From: Candidatus Aegiribacteria sp. MLS_C
GTDB taxonomy: Bacteria; Fermentibacterota; Fermentibacteria; Fermentibacterales; JCC-6
NCBI GenBank assembly: GCA_002030045.1
Contig: LQBI01000030.1
Span: 144,159-208,158, forward strand
Length of the DNA: 64,000 nucleotides
Direction: 5' to 3'
Shown here: positions 49,672 through 59,637 of the stretch, one piece after another
Layout of the letters: every line of letters begins with the position of its first letter
Position numbering within the stretch: the first letter of the stretch is position 1
Notes under the pieces: model-generated
The model's database searches: none
What the model saw: the letters and a program-made list of their open reading frames with translations, nothing else
What the model was told of the DNA's origin: nothing
Program-made: the position numbers and the translations under genes

Positions 49672-52345
49672 CCTCCGAAATGCCGCCTGCGATTGACACG
49701 AACCAGCCGCCTTCGCCGAAACGCAGGGCTGCGGCCTGCATCAGGTCCTCGGGACCCAGTTCCAGAACCTGTCTCAGGAGCTGCAGGTGGTAATCCAGGG
49801 GTCGGTCATGTATTATTAACTCCACGAGCCCGGAAGCCTGACCGGAGTAGCTCATTCCGGAGAAGGCATACTGGCCTGCGGCGTTGGCCTTGGCCAGGCG
49901 GAGTTCTATTTCCTCCACCGGTTCAGAGGCTATCCGCTCCATTTCGGCGATGACCGAGGAAGTTGCCTGAGGTACATAGTCGACCAGCGTCGAGAGGTAG
50001 GCCGAGAACACTCCGGTGCTGTCGAAGGAGCTGCTCCAGCTCCCGACTGCGTACGCAAGACCCTGTTCGTCCCTCACACTGTGGCCCAGCCTCGACCCTA
50101 TCCCCCTGCCGAGGATGGTGTTCATGGTGATGAAGGCAGGATAGTCGGGCATTTCGGTGCCCGGCGCATCCATCGCCACCAGAACGGCGGCCTGGACCCT
50201 TCCCGGCATGAACGTGACGACGGTATCTCCGGGTTCCTGAGTGAATCTGGGTATGTGGGCCTCGGGCAGAGGAGCCTCCGGATCGGTCCAGGTACCGAAC
50301 TGAGCCTCGACATCTTCCAGGACAGTTTCCGGGTCAACGTCACCCACAACAGCGATGACCGTACCCTCCGGTCTGCAGCAGAGGCCGTGGAATTCCCGGA
50401 CAGCATCCAGGGTTATTCGGTCCAGAGACTCCCTTGAGGGCATCCTGTAATCCTCCGGAGTAAGCGCTGTAAGGGCAGCCAGGCTGTCGGAAGCAACCGA
50501 AGAGGCTCTCTCCGCGGATGCCTCGAGACCCGCGTACTGCTCGTTGAGCACCGTGGTGAAGTCGGATTCCCTGAAAGCCGGTCTGATCAGAAGGTCCGAG
50601 ACGGTCCGGAGGGCGATACCCAGGTCCTCGGAGAGGACGGTGACGGAACCGCTGGAGTATTCCTGCCCGGCCCAGAACCTCAGGTATGAACCCTCCATCT
50701 CCAGCCTGCGATGAAACTCCGTGTAATCGAGTTCGTCAGTTCCCCTTAGCATGGTCTCCACGGTGACATCCGCCAGGCCGTTCACCGCGGCCGGATGCCT
50801 GAGTCCTCCCATGGGCACAGAGAAGCTGACCGATACGACGGGGAATGTGCCGTCCTCTTTAACGAGCAGACGGATGCCGTTTTCCAGCTGGTACTCAACC
50901 GCATCCTCGAAGATGGTTGTCTCCGGAAGCGTCAGGAAGTCGTCGGGTATCTCCAGTCCGTCGTAGCTGATGGAGGAAGGCTCGGTGATATCCGTGGGAA
51001 GCTCCTGTCTCGCTTCCCCCATCTGCATTGCCGTTTCCCCGGAGGGGAGCAGTACGGCAAGGTTAAGCCCCTCTTCGCGGAAGAGAGCGGCGGCAGCCTG
51101 TCTGATGTCGGGGGCGGTGAGCGCTTCCACCATTTCCAGCTGGTGCCTGGCGTGCAGCGGATCATCGAACATGGTGGCCGAGAGACCGTAGCTCATGGCC
51201 AGACCCAGGGGGCTGGCCTGTGCCAGTATCTCGCCTGCCCTGTACCGGTTCTTCAGTTCCTCCAGTCTTTCCTCGGAGATCCCCTCCCGGGCCAGCGTTT
51301 CCAGTTCTCCCCAGATGATCTCCTGGACCTCCTCCATTGTAGCTGTTCTCTCATCGGGTGGGTTCATGGTGACCGCGACCTGGAATAGTCCCGGGTCAAT
51401 TCCGCCGTCGTTCCCGGCCCATGCCCCGTGGACCAGTCCCGGCCGGACAAGAAGTTCCTCGAGCCTCCCCGACCGTCCCCCGGAGAGATAGGAGGATATC
51501 ATAGCCACGGCCGGTGCCTGCGGATCGTCCCCGGCCACCGAATGGAAAGCCATGACGAACCTGGGGAGGTTGGATGCGTGCTCTATCTCCACGGTCCTGG
51601 CGGCCTCCTGTGAAGGTTCGCACGGAATATCCTCCTCGGGTACCGAGCCTCCGGGAATCCCTCCGAAGTAGTCCTCCACCAGTGCCAGCACCCGGTCGGT
51701 CTCGAAATCCCCCACCAGAGTCAGCACGGCGTTCGAGGGGCAGTAGTAGGTCTCGTAGTAGAGGCGGGCCTTCTCCCGGTCGTAACCTAGTATGTTCTCG
51801 TCGTATCCGATCACCGGGTTCCCGTAGGGATGCTGCGTGTAGGCCAGTTCGCCAAGGGCCTCCCACAGGGCTCCATCCGGGCTGTCGATACTGCGCATGC
51901 GTCTCTCCTCCAGCACGACGTTCCTCTCGGAGACTACCTCGGCAGAATCCAGGGTGCAATTTACCATTCGATCGCTCTCGATGAGCAGCGCGTCCTCCAG
52001 CCTGGCGGAGGGAAGCAGCAGGAAGTAGCATGTGCAGTCGTTGCTGGTGAAGGCGTTGGCCATTCCTCCGTCCCTCTGTACTATCTGCCAGAACCTGGAC
52101 TTGGGCATGTCGGGAGTGCCCTTGAACATCAGGTGTTCGCAGAAGTGGCTCATTCCGAGGATGTCACCGCATTCGTTGCGGGAGCCCACCCTGTAGGAGA
52201 CCACCGATGCCGCCACAGGGGCGTAGTGCAGCTCCTGCGTAATGACGGTGAGGCCATTGTCGAGCACGGTGACTAGCGGTTCCTCGGCCCGTAAAGGAAT
52301 TGTCGACAGCAGGAACAGGATCAACAGGACTGCACTCTTCTTCAT
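49652..52345 (-). CDS. M16-family zinc peptidase, exported form
   Basis: 897 residues. Signal peptide MKKSAVLLILFLLSTIPLRA. First half with MSHFCEHLMFKGTP (HxxEH) and VVLEERRMRSIDSP (distal ligand). Second M16 half inactive-type. About the same length and layout as the downstream paralogue, so the pair arose by tandem duplication and now serves two compartments or forms a heterodimer, as M16B enzymes often do. First gene of the pair. Confidence 0.9.
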   Translation of the reverse strand: MKKSAVLLILFLLSTIPLRAEEPLVTVLDNGLTVITQELHYAPVAASVVSYRVGSRNECGDILGMSHFCEHLMFKGTPDMPKSRFWQIVQRDGGMANAFTSNDCTCYFLLLPSARLEDALLIESDRMVNCTLDSAEVVSERNVVLEERRMRSIDSPDGALWEALGELAYTQHPYGNPVIGYDENILGYDREKARLYYETYYCPSNAVLTLVGDFETDRVLALVEDYFGGIPGGSVPEEDIPCEPSQEAARTVEIEHASNLPRFVMAFHSVAGDDPQAPAVAMISSYLSGGRSGRLEELLVRPGLVHGAWAGNDGGIDPGLFQVAVTMNPPDERTATMEEVQEIIWGELETLAREGISEERLEELKNRYRAGEILAQASPLGLAMSYGLSATMFDDPLHARHQLEMVEALTAPDIRQAAAALFREEGLNLAVLLPSGETAMQMGEARQELPTDITEPSSISYDGLEIPDDFLTLPETTIFEDAVEYQLENGIRLLVKEDGTFPVVSVSFSVPMGGLRHPAAVNGLADVTVETMLRGTDELDYTEFHRRLEMEGSYLRFWAGQEYSSGSVTVLSEDLGIALRTVSDLLIRPAFRESDFTTVLNEQYAGLEASAERASSVASDSLAALTALTPEDYRMPSRESLDRITLDAVREFHGLCCRPEGTVIAVVGDVDPETVLEDVEAQFGTWTDPEAPLPEAHIPRFTQEPGDTVVTFMPGRVQAAVLVAMDAPGTEMPDYPAFITMNTILGRGIGSRLGHSVRDEQGLAYAVGSWSSSFDSTGVFSAYLSTLVDYVPQATSSVIAEMERIASEPVEEIELRLAKANAAGQYAFSGMSYSGQASGLVELIIHDRPLDYHLQLLRQVLELGPEDLMQAAALRFGEGGWFVSIAGGISEDGIVRE

Positions 52346-52483
52346 TACGTGACTGCCTTTCCGATTGCTGGTTCCGTTGATATACCATTAAAGTATGCTA
52401 CACGATAATGGTTTCCGCAAAGACAGACATCGGATTGTGATTATATATATATGATGAGCAACTACTTGGGGGAAACTGACCCA

Positions 52484-53329
52484 ATGTGTGAAACCGGGAC
52501 CGAAAAGCCGTCCGCCGGCTATCTGCAGTTCGCACCTGCTTTCGGTGATATCTCAGGGAACCCGGAAAAGGTACATGCCCTTCCGGGGGGACAGATGCAG
52601 ACCTGATGGTGCTTCCCGAACTCCCCTTCACCGGCTGCGGGTTCGAGTCCAGGTCCGGGCTGCTCTCCATGGCGGAGGACCCCGGGCATTCGGGAAACGT
52701 GGATGCTCTCACGGAAGTATGCGCGAGGAAGGACATGCACATCGTCACCGGCTTCGCCGAGAAGTGCGGTGAGAAGTGCTTCAACAGCGCGCTTCTCATA
52801 GGATCCGGGGGCATGGTCTCGAAATACAGGAAACTCCATCTCTTCCGTAGGGAGAAGACATGCTTCGACCCCGGTGACCTGCCTCCCGCCGCGGTGAGGG
52901 TCAGGGATTCCGTCATCGGAATGATGGTCTGCTTCGACCGGGCTTTTCTCCGCGATGGCCAGGACCCCGGCCCTGGAAGGTGCGGAGGTGCTGTGCCATC
53001 CGTCCAACCTGGTGCTGGACCTCTGCCAGGACGTTATGGTCACCAGGTGCCTGGAGAGCAGGGTGTTCGCTATCACCGCCAACAGGACCGGAACTGAGGA
53101 GAGACCCTTCGGGAGTACCTCTTTCACTGGAGGGAGCCAGATCACGGGTCCGGACGGCCGGCTGCTCCGGATGGGTTCGCCCGGTGGAACAGAGGTCGGG
53201 ACCGCCCTGCCGGAGACCTGTCTTGCCAGGGACAAGTCCATGACACCGGAGAACGACCTGTTCTCAGACAGGAGCCCCGAGTTCTACAGGCTTCGCCGCT
53301 CTTGCGGATATTTGTCGGAACCGCAATAA
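52484..53329 (+). pseudogene. Carbon-nitrogen hydrolase (nitrilase superfamily), two frameshifts
   Basis: Pieces in alternating frames add up to a nitrilase-like protein: ATG at 52484 with YLQFAPAFGDISGNPEKV; shift near 52590 to LMVLPELPFTGCGF (catalytic Glu), KYRKLHLF (Lys) and MVCFDRAF (Cys); shift back near 52945 to ARTPALEGAEVLCHPSNLVL and CLESRVFAITANRTG, ending TAA at 53327-53329. All three catalytic residues survive, so the lesions are recent or are base-calling errors. Amidase or glutaminase-like activity would be expected if intact. Confidence 0.7.
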
Positions 53330-53375
53330 TAATCCATACTGCGTAGTGTTTTCTATTCCGGAAAGGCTGACGCCC

Positions 53376-55001
53376 ATGTCCGAAAGGAATTGCAGGTTCA
53401 TCTTCATAACCGGAGGAGTGGTCTCATCACTCGGCAAAGGCATAACCGCCGCTTCCATAGCCCTTCTCCTCAAGCAGCGCGGATACAGGGTCACCCTTCA
53501 GAAGCTGGATCCATATCTGAACGTCGATCCCGGAACTATGTCCCCCTACCAGCACGGAGAGGTCTACGTCACAGACGACGGTACCGAGACCGACCTGGAC
53601 CTGGGCCACTACGAGAGGTTCGCCGGAGTCTCCTGCAACCGGAACAGCAACTACACAGCGGGGAAGATCTACTCCGCGGTCATCGCCCGTGAGCGCAGGG
53701 GAGGCTACCTCGGCAGGACCGTGCAGGTGATACCCCACGTGACGGACGAGATAAAGAAGGCGGTGATCTCGCAGGCCGAGGAGGGGGTGGAGATAGCCAT
53801 AACCGAACTGGGAGGAACCGCCGGAGACATCGAGGGCCTGCCCTTCCTGGAGGCCATTCGCGAACTGGGACTGGAGCTGGGCAGGGAGAACGTGCTCTAC
53901 ATCCACCTGACTCTGATACCCTACCTGTCGGCCTCCCGGGAACTCAAGACCAAGCCCTCCCAGCAGTCGGCCAGCATTCTGCGCAACATAGGCATAATTC
54001 CGGACATACTTATCTGCAGGACGGAGATGTCCCTTCAGGAGGAGCACTTCATCAAGCTCTCCATGTTCTGCAACGTGCCGAGGGAAGCGGTGGTCGAGGA
54101 GAGGGACGTAGAGAATTCGATATACGAGGTTCCGGTGGAACTGGCCGAGCAGAAGCTGGACGAACTCATCCTGGACAGGCTGGGTCTGCCCCTCTCGGAA
54201 CTGGACCTCTCCGACTGGAAGGAGATGCTGAGAAGGGCCGTCAGCCCATCGGGATCCGCGGTGAGGATAGGGGTCACCGGCAAGTACATGGGACTGAGGG
54301 ACGCCTACAAGAGCATCTTCGAGGCTATCACCCACGGAGGCATAGCCGCCGATGTCCCGCTGGAGTTAATCGGTATCGAATCCGAGGACCTGGAGGGCGG
54401 GGATACCTCCCGGCTGGAAGGGCTGGACGGGATACTGGTGCCGGGAGGCTTCGGCTACAGGGGTATCGAGGGCAAGATGGCGGCGGTGCGTTACGCCAGA
54501 GAGAACGACATCCCCTTCCTGGGCATCTGTCTGGGAATGCAGTGCGCCGTCATCGAGACCGCCAGACACCTGGCCGGGCTGGAGGGTGCGAACAGCTCCG
54601 AGTTCGACCCCGACACGCCCTATCCCGTGATACATCTCATGGATTCGCAGAAGGATGTCACGGACAAAGGCGGGACCATGAGGCTTGGCCTCTACCCCTG
54701 TGAACTGCGCAGCGGTTCGCTGGCCGGATCTGTATACGGGACCGGCAGCGTGTCCGAGCGCCACAGGCACAGGTACGAGTTCAACAATGAATACAGGGAG
54801 ATCCTCCGGGATGCCGGGCTCCTGATCTCGGGGCTCTCACCCGACGGGGAACTGGTTGAGATCGTCGAGAGACCCGGTCACAGATGGTTCGTCGCATGTC
54901 AATTCCACCCGGAGTTCACCTCCGGCCCCCTGAAGCCAAACCCGCTGTTCAGGGAGTTCATCGCGGCTGCAGGGAAGAGGTCACTTGAAAGGCATAGCTG
55001 A
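53376..55001 (+). CDS. pyrG: CTP synthase
   Basis: 541 residues. [16 protein letters not shown] at the N-terminus is the synthetase P-loop signature; [20 protein letters not shown] and [10 protein letters not shown] follow. The glutaminase domain has GICLGMQ (Cys nucleophile) and CQFHPEF (His). It makes CTP from UTP, ATP and glutamine. ATG at 53376 is the first residue block that matches the family. The stop overlaps the start of purF by 17 bases. Confidence 0.96.
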   Translation: MSERNCRFIFITGGVVSSLGKGITAASIALLLKQRGYRVTLQKLDPYLNVDPGTMSPYQHGEVYVTDDGTETDLDLGHYERFAGVSCNRNSNYTAGKIYSAVIARERRGGYLGRTVQVIPHVTDEIKKAVISQAEEGVEIAITELGGTAGDIEGLPFLEAIRELGLELGRENVLYIHLTLIPYLSASRELKTKPSQQSASILRNIGIIPDILICRTEMSLQEEHFIKLSMFCNVPREAVVEERDVENSIYEVPVELAEQKLDELILDRLGLPLSELDLSDWKEMLRRAVSPSGSAVRIGVTGKYMGLRDAYKSIFEAITHGGIAADVPLELIGIESEDLEGGDTSRLEGLDGILVPGGFGYRGIEGKMAAVRYARENDIPFLGICLGMQCAVIETARHLAGLEGANSSEFDPDTPYPVIHLMDSQKDVTDKGGTMRLGLYPCELRSGSLAGSVYGTGSVSERHRHRYEFNNEYREILRDAGLLISGLSPDGELVEIVERPGHRWFVACQFHPEFTSGPLKPNPLFREFIAAAGKRSLERHS

Positions 55002-56418
55002 GTACTGCGGGCTCTGCGGAGTAAGCGGCTACAGTGGAGACCAGGTCTCCATGGTGGCGGAAGGTCTACTGGCGCTGCAGCACAGGGGCCAGGAGGCCGC
55101 CGGTATTCTCGCGTGCAGCGGCGGCTCCATGCGACTGCACAAGCGCAGGGGAACCGTGGCGGAGGCGATGTCGGACATTCCCGCCGAGTTCTTCAGCAGA
55201 CAGATGTCCTCGGTGATGGGTCACGTGAGGTACGGCACATACGGAGGGGAGGACGTGGAGAACGCCCAGCCTCTGCTTGTTAGCATGGCCGGGCTCCAGA
55301 TAGGCATCGCTCACAACGGGACACTTTCCAATGCAGGTCCGTTGAGGGACGAACTGCAGAGACAGGGAGCCATTTTCCTGACCAACACGGACACCGAGGT
55401 GGTCCTTCACCTTATGTCCCGCAACCTCGAACATACCGGGTACAACATACGGGAGGCGCTGGGAATAGCCCTGGACAGGCTCCAGGGAGCCTACTGCTTC
55501 CTGTTGATGAGCCCCGAGGGGCTCTACGCCGTGCGAGACCCCCTGGGGTTCAGGCCCCTCAATCTGGGCAGGTTCGAGGAGGGGGGATGGATGGTTGCAA
55601 GCGAGACCCTGGCCTTCGATGTCTGCGGGGCCGAGTACGTAAGGGAGATCGAGGCCGGCGAGATCTACTTCGTCCCTCATGATGGGGGCGAGCCAGAGTC
55701 GGGATATTTCGGGGGAGGAAGCGAGCTGTTCAGGAACAGGAAGGGACTGGCTCAATGCATCTTCGAGCACGTCTACTTCGCAAGGCCGGGCAGCAGGGTC
55801 TTCGGGGACAGCGTCTACTCCACAAGGCTGGCCATGGGCCGCCAGCTGGCCAGGGAGCACCCGGCTGACTGCGACGTCGTGGCACCCGTCCCGGACAGCG
55901 GGATGTTCGCCGCCATAGGTTTCGCCAGGGAGCTGGGCATTCCCTTCGATATGTGCTTCACGCGGAACCACTACATCGGAAGGACATTCATAAACCCGGC
56001 GTCGGCCAGGAGGGCGGTCATGGTGATGAGGAAGCTGCAACCGATCCCGGAGGCGGTCAGAGACCGCCGGATATGCGTGGTTGAGGACAGCATCGTCAGG
56101 GGCACTACCAGCAGCGCCAGGATAAGGGCACTCAGGGAAGCCGGGGCGGCCGAGGTCCACATGAGGGTCAGCTGTCCTCCCCACAGGTTCGGATGCTACT
56201 TCGGCATAGATTTCCCGGAGCCATCGAAGCTCATAGCGAACAGGTACTCTATGGAGGAGATAGCGGACCAGCTGGGTCTGGACAGCCTGGGCTACCTATC
56301 CAGGGAGGGCATGCTGAGCTGTGTCACCGCCCACAGGCCCGAGGACTACTGCACCGCCTGCTTCGACGGCCGCTACCCTGTGAAGGTACCGGAGTCCGGT
56401 TTCGAGAACCGCTGCTGA
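54985..56418 (+). CDS. purF: Amidophosphoribosyltransferase PurF, iron-sulfur type
   Basis: 477 residues. A short propeptide MKGIAEY precedes the nucleophile C8 (CGLCGVSGY). Motifs: [30 protein letters not shown], and the PRPP-binding [12 protein letters not shown]. Cysteines in [21 protein letters not shown] and DYCTACFDG match the ligands of the 4Fe-4S cluster in Bacillus-type PurF, which makes it oxygen-sensitive. First step of purine synthesis. TTG start inside pyrG with GAGG five bases upstream; guaA follows 11 bases after its stop. Confidence 0.95.
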   Translation: MKGIAEYCGLCGVSGYSGDQVSMVAEGLLALQHRGQEAAGILACSGGSMRLHKRRGTVAEAMSDIPAEFFSRQMSSVMGHVRYGTYGGEDVENAQPLLVSMAGLQIGIAHNGTLSNAGPLRDELQRQGAIFLTNTDTEVVLHLMSRNLEHTGYNIREALGIALDRLQGAYCFLLMSPEGLYAVRDPLGFRPLNLGRFEEGGWMVASETLAFDVCGAEYVREIEAGEIYFVPHDGGEPESGYFGGGSELFRNRKGLAQCIFEHVYFARPGSRVFGDSVYSTRLAMGRQLAREHPADCDVVAPVPDSGMFAAIGFARELGIPFDMCFTRNHYIGRTFINPASARRAVMVMRKLQPIPEAVRDRRICVVEDSIVRGTTSSARIRALREAGAAEVHMRVSCPPHRFGCYFGIDFPEPSKLIANRYSMEEIADQLGLDSLGYLSREGMLSCVTAHRPEDYCTACFDGRYPVKVPESGFENRC

Positions 56419-56429
56419 GGAGGAGACCG

Positions 56430-57971
56430 ATGATACCCGGTGGAGTGGCAGTCCTTGATTTCGGTTCGCAGTACAACCAGCTCATAGCCAGGAGGATAAG
56501 GGAGATGGGCGTATACTGCGAACTGCTCCCGGGCAACGCCCCGATAGAGCGTGTGTTGGACCTGAAGCCCTCGGCCCTGGTGCTCTCCGGCGGCCCCTCA
56601 AGCGTATACGGGGAGTACGCCCCCCATCCCGATCCCGAAGTGCTGAGCATGGACCTGCCGATACTGGGCATCTGCTACGGCATGCAGCTCCTGGCTCTTC
56701 ACGGAGACGGGACAGTGGAGGGTGGACACGAGAGGGAGTACGGCCCAGCGAAGCTCTTCCACGATGAGGGTGAGGAGCTCTTCGCCTCCATAGGCCAGGG
56801 TCTGCAGGCGTGGATGAGCCATGGCGACAGGGTGGTGAGGGTACCGGATGGCTTTACGGCTGTAGCCAGGACCGATTCACTGCCCATAGCCGCCATGGCG
56901 GATCCCCGGAACAGAAGGTACGGAGTGCAGTTCCATCCCGAGGTCAACCACACCGAGTTCGGAAGGGTCCTCCTCAGGAACTTCGTGCTGGGAATAGCCG
57001 GCGCCAGGCCCGAGTGGAACATGGAGACCTTCGAGAAAATGGCTGTGAAGAAAGTCAGGCGGGAGCTGGAAGACGGTGGAAGGGTTATCCTGGGCCTGTC
57101 CGGAGGGGTCGACTCTTCGGTCGTGGCCGCCCTGCTCCACCGGGCGATGCCCGACCGCTTCGTACCCATCTTCGTGGACAACGGCCTGCTGCGGACGGGG
57201 GAGAGGGAGGCGGTCGAGGAGACATTCAGGGACCATTTCGGAATGCCATTGCGTGTGATAGACGGGACCGGCGACTTCCTGGGAGCTCTGAAGGGGGTCA
57301 CCGATCCCGAGGAGAAGAGGAAGGCAATAGGCAGGGTATTCATCGAACTCTTCGAACGGGCGGCGTCTTCCATCGAAGGCGTCACCCACCTGGCCCAGGG
57401 TACGCTCTATCCCGACGTCATCGAGAGCATCTCCTTCCGTGGACCCTCCGCAACCATCAAGAGCCACCACAACGTGGGAGGTCTGCCGGAGAGGATGCAC
57501 CTGAAACTCCTGGAGCCTCTGAGGGAACTGTTCAAGGACGAGGTCAGGGAACTGGGCATACGGCTGGGGCTGCCTCCCGGAATGGTGAGGCGCCATCCCT
57601 TCCCCGGTCCCGGTCTCGCGGTGAGGATACTGGGGGAGGTCAACCCCGGGAACCTGGACATCCTGAGGAGGGTGGACAGGATATACATTGACTACCTGAT
57701 CGAGAACGGTCTCTACGACGAGATATGGCAGGCCTTCGCAGTGCTGCTCCCGGTAAGGACCGTGGGCGTAATGGGGGACGAGAGGACCTACGACCGGGTC
57801 ATAGCCCTGAGGGCGGTCACCTCCACCGACGGCATGACGGCGGACTGGTACAGGATGGACCATCACCACCTTGCCATGATATCCTCTGCCATAGTGAACA
57901 GGGTGGACGGCGTCAGCAGGGTGGTCTACGACGTATCGACCAAACCTCCGGGCACCATAGAGTGGGAGTAG
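56430..57971 (+). CDS. guaA: GMP synthase (glutamine-hydrolysing)
   Basis: 513 residues. Class I amidotransferase domain: LDFGSQYNQLIARRIRE, ILGICYGMQLL (Cys), QFHPEVNHT (His). ATP pyrophosphatase domain: ILGLSGGVDSSVVAAL (PP-loop). C-terminal dimerisation domain with RHPFPGPGLAVRILGE. It converts XMP to GMP. The ATG at 56430 has GAGGAGG upstream. Third glutamine amidotransferase in a row with pyrG and purF. Confidence 0.96.
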   Translation: MIPGGVAVLDFGSQYNQLIARRIREMGVYCELLPGNAPIERVLDLKPSALVLSGGPSSVYGEYAPHPDPEVLSMDLPILGICYGMQLLALHGDGTVEGGHEREYGPAKLFHDEGEELFASIGQGLQAWMSHGDRVVRVPDGFTAVARTDSLPIAAMADPRNRRYGVQFHPEVNHTEFGRVLLRNFVLGIAGARPEWNMETFEKMAVKKVRRELEDGGRVILGLSGGVDSSVVAALLHRAMPDRFVPIFVDNGLLRTGEREAVEETFRDHFGMPLRVIDGTGDFLGALKGVTDPEEKRKAIGRVFIELFERAASSIEGVTHLAQGTLYPDVIESISFRGPSATIKSHHNVGGLPERMHLKLLEPLRELFKDEVRELGIRLGLPPGMVRRHPFPGPGLAVRILGEVNPGNLDILRRVDRIYIDYLIENGLYDEIWQAFAVLLPVRTVGVMGDERTYDRVIALRAVTSTDGMTADWYRMDHHHLAMISSAIVNRVDGVSRVVYDVSTKPPGTIEWE

Positions 57972-57974
57972 GGC

Positions 57975-59069
57975 TCAGGGACCTCCCAGGCTGACCATAG
58001 TCCTGCTGCAGCTGCCGCTGCATGTTCTCATGCATACTATGTAGACCCCGGGGTCCAGCGGACCGGTCTCCACAACCGCGGTGCCCGGGTCCATCTCCCC
58101 GGACCATGATTCCCTCACCAGCCTTCCGTCTACGGAGTATACGACTACGGTCACCTCTCCCTCGCTGCCGGGTGTGCACCAGAGGGTGGCGGATCCGTTG
58201 AACGGGCTCTCCACCGTAAGCGAAGGACCCGGGCGGGGATCAGGCCCGGGGCCTTCCACGATGCCGGTACCCTGCCATCCGGCGATGACGGCCATCATGT
58301 ACCAGAGCGCCTCGCCCTTCTGGCGGCAGCTCTCTGCGGTAGTGTGCCCGTACTCGTCGCCGTAGAATTGTGGATGCTCAGCCGGAATGTCGTACCCGCC
58401 GTATTCGTAGGTGTGCTGCTCCCAGCTGGATGTGGAAGGGTCGTACCACCAGGCGTCCAGGTCCGCGAAGTCGTATAGGACCTTCCCGCCGGAAATGCAG
58501 AAATCCCTTATCTGGTCGTTCCGCTGCCACCTGTTGTACCCGGATGAACCGGTCTCCTGGGCGTTCCCCGTCAGATAGACGAAGGTCACGTCAGGGTACT
58601 CCGACTCCAGCACGGACATGGAATCCAGATACGCCTGGACCTGGGCCTCGTTGTAGTAGTTCACCTGTGTGCACCAGCACCACATGGAGGTTCGTATCTC
58701 AGGGTTGTTGTCCAGCACGGCCCTGGTCATGTCCATGCCTGCCGCAGTCTCCCAGTACAGGTCGGGTGTGATGTAGGTGGCGGACTCCTGGCCGTCGAAG
58801 ATGCACCAGGACCCTGAAGCCGAAGGGAGGTAGGAACTGCCCGTCTCGTAGGCGTAGAAATCGTCGTCGTCCTCGATGAAGTAGAGCCCCCAGGTGAGCT
58901 GGGAGCCGTGGGATGTGTGGGCGTAGTGGGAGGGCCAGTTGTCCTGGACCTCCAATATCCATGAGTCCGGAACCTCCTCCAGCACGGCGCAGGTGTGGTC
59001 TATCACAACCTGCCCCATAGCTGCCGACGACAATACCGCCACAGCCACCAGAACGACCCCTGTTCTCAT
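57975..59069 (-). CDS. Secreted SGNH-like or related protein with sorting domain
   Basis: 364 residues. Signal peptide MRTGVVLVAVAVLSSAAMG. The mature part opens with VIDHTCAVLEEVPDSWI and HYAHTSHGSQLTWG, then DVTFVYLTGNAQE and GKVLYDFADLDAW, a family of exported proteins of unknown activity that may resemble SGNH hydrolases. The C-terminus is a sorting domain (SPFNGSATLW, VVYSVDGRLV, PGVYIVCMRTC, ending MVSLGGP). The start at 59069 is preferred because GGGAAGGGG precedes it. Convergent with guaA at three bases spacing. Confidence 0.65.
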   Translation of the reverse strand: MRTGVVLVAVAVLSSAAMGQVVIDHTCAVLEEVPDSWILEVQDNWPSHYAHTSHGSQLTWGLYFIEDDDDFYAYETGSSYLPSASGSWCIFDGQESATYITPDLYWETAAGMDMTRAVLDNNPEIRTSMWCWCTQVNYYNEAQVQAYLDSMSVLESEYPDVTFVYLTGNAQETGSSGYNRWQRNDQIRDFCISGGKVLYDFADLDAWWYDPSTSSWEQHTYEYGGYDIPAEHPQFYGDEYGHTTAESCRQKGEALWYMMAVIAGWQGTGIVEGPGPDPRPGPSLTVESPFNGSATLWCTPGSEGEVTVVVYSVDGRLVRESWSGEMDPGTAVVETGPLDPGVYIVCMRTCSGSCSRTMVSLGGP

Positions 59070-59246
59070 ATCGATCCCCTTCCCTGTCAGAAGCATTCTT
59101 CCGTCATTCACGAGTAAGCTACTGAAAGTGACACGCCTCTGTAAAGCCGTGGTCACGGGGGAGTTGACCGGTAGCCTCGTACGGTGCAATCCCATCATCA
59201 TCAACTCCAGAACAATGTCCTGTCCCTTTGGAGAGGGGAGATCGCC

Positions 59247-59549
59247 GTGCCGCATCCATCCATTAAACTGATGATGCTGATGCTGGTACCTGCAGCAGCT
59301 GCCCAGCCCTGGCCGGAGATCGAATGGTGGGTGGACCTGGATGCGCCCTCCTTCGGATCGGCGGCGACGGCGGACCTGGACGGGGACGACCTCTCGGGAA
59401 GGTGCGTGTTCAGATCGGGGACCCTTACAGCCGGTGGACCCGCTGAGAGACTAACCGTCGAAACCGAAGGAATGAGCACCGGCATCTACGTCATACGGCT
59501 GGAAACGGTTTCCGGGAACTGCAGCTCCCTGCTGACGGTCATTCGCTGA
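59247..59549 (+). CDS. Internally deleted FG-GAP secreted protein (signal peptide joined to sorting-domain end)
   Basis: 100 residues. GTG start with GGGGAG upstream; signal peptide LMMLMLVPAAAAQP; then WVDLDAPSFGSAATADLDGD, the first blade of an FG-GAP propeller, runs straight into DLSGRCVFRSGTLTAGGPAE, the middle of a sorting domain, and ends SSLLTVIR. The C-terminal 150 bases are almost identical to the end of the gene at 61271-62602, so the propeller has been deleted recently, probably at the repeated GGGGACG/GAC sequence. The product may still be exported but lacks its body. Confidence 0.7.
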   Translation: MPHPSIKLMMLMLVPAAAAQPWPEIEWWVDLDAPSFGSAATADLDGDDLSGRCVFRSGTLTAGGPAERLTVETEGMSTGIYVIRLETVSGNCSSLLTVIR

Positions 59550-59563
59550 GAGGGATAAGAGAA

Positions 59564-59592
59564 GACCGGGAAGGGCTGTGCCCTTCCCGGTC
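59564..59592. terminator. Bidirectional hairpin, module A
   Basis: GACCGGGAAGGGC-TGT-GCCCTTCCCGGTC, a perfect 13-bp stem between convergent genes. The same hairpin is at 62636-62664. There is no T-run on either side. Confidence 0.6.
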
Positions 59593-59637
59593 ACTTCACC
59601 TTGCTGAAGGATCCCACTTCACCTTGCTGAAGGATCC
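59592..59637. repeat. Tandem duplication of 23 bp
   Basis: Two adjacent identical 23-bp units (59592-59614, 59615-59637) lie between the hairpin and the stop codon of the minus-strand gene. Module B has only one unit at this place, so this is a local slippage event. Confidence 0.8.

Noticed and set aside
52625..52650. GGTTCGAGTCC resembling a tRNA T-arm
   Set aside because: No acceptor, D or anticodon stems fit around it, and it codes for the nitrilase segment CGFESRSG.
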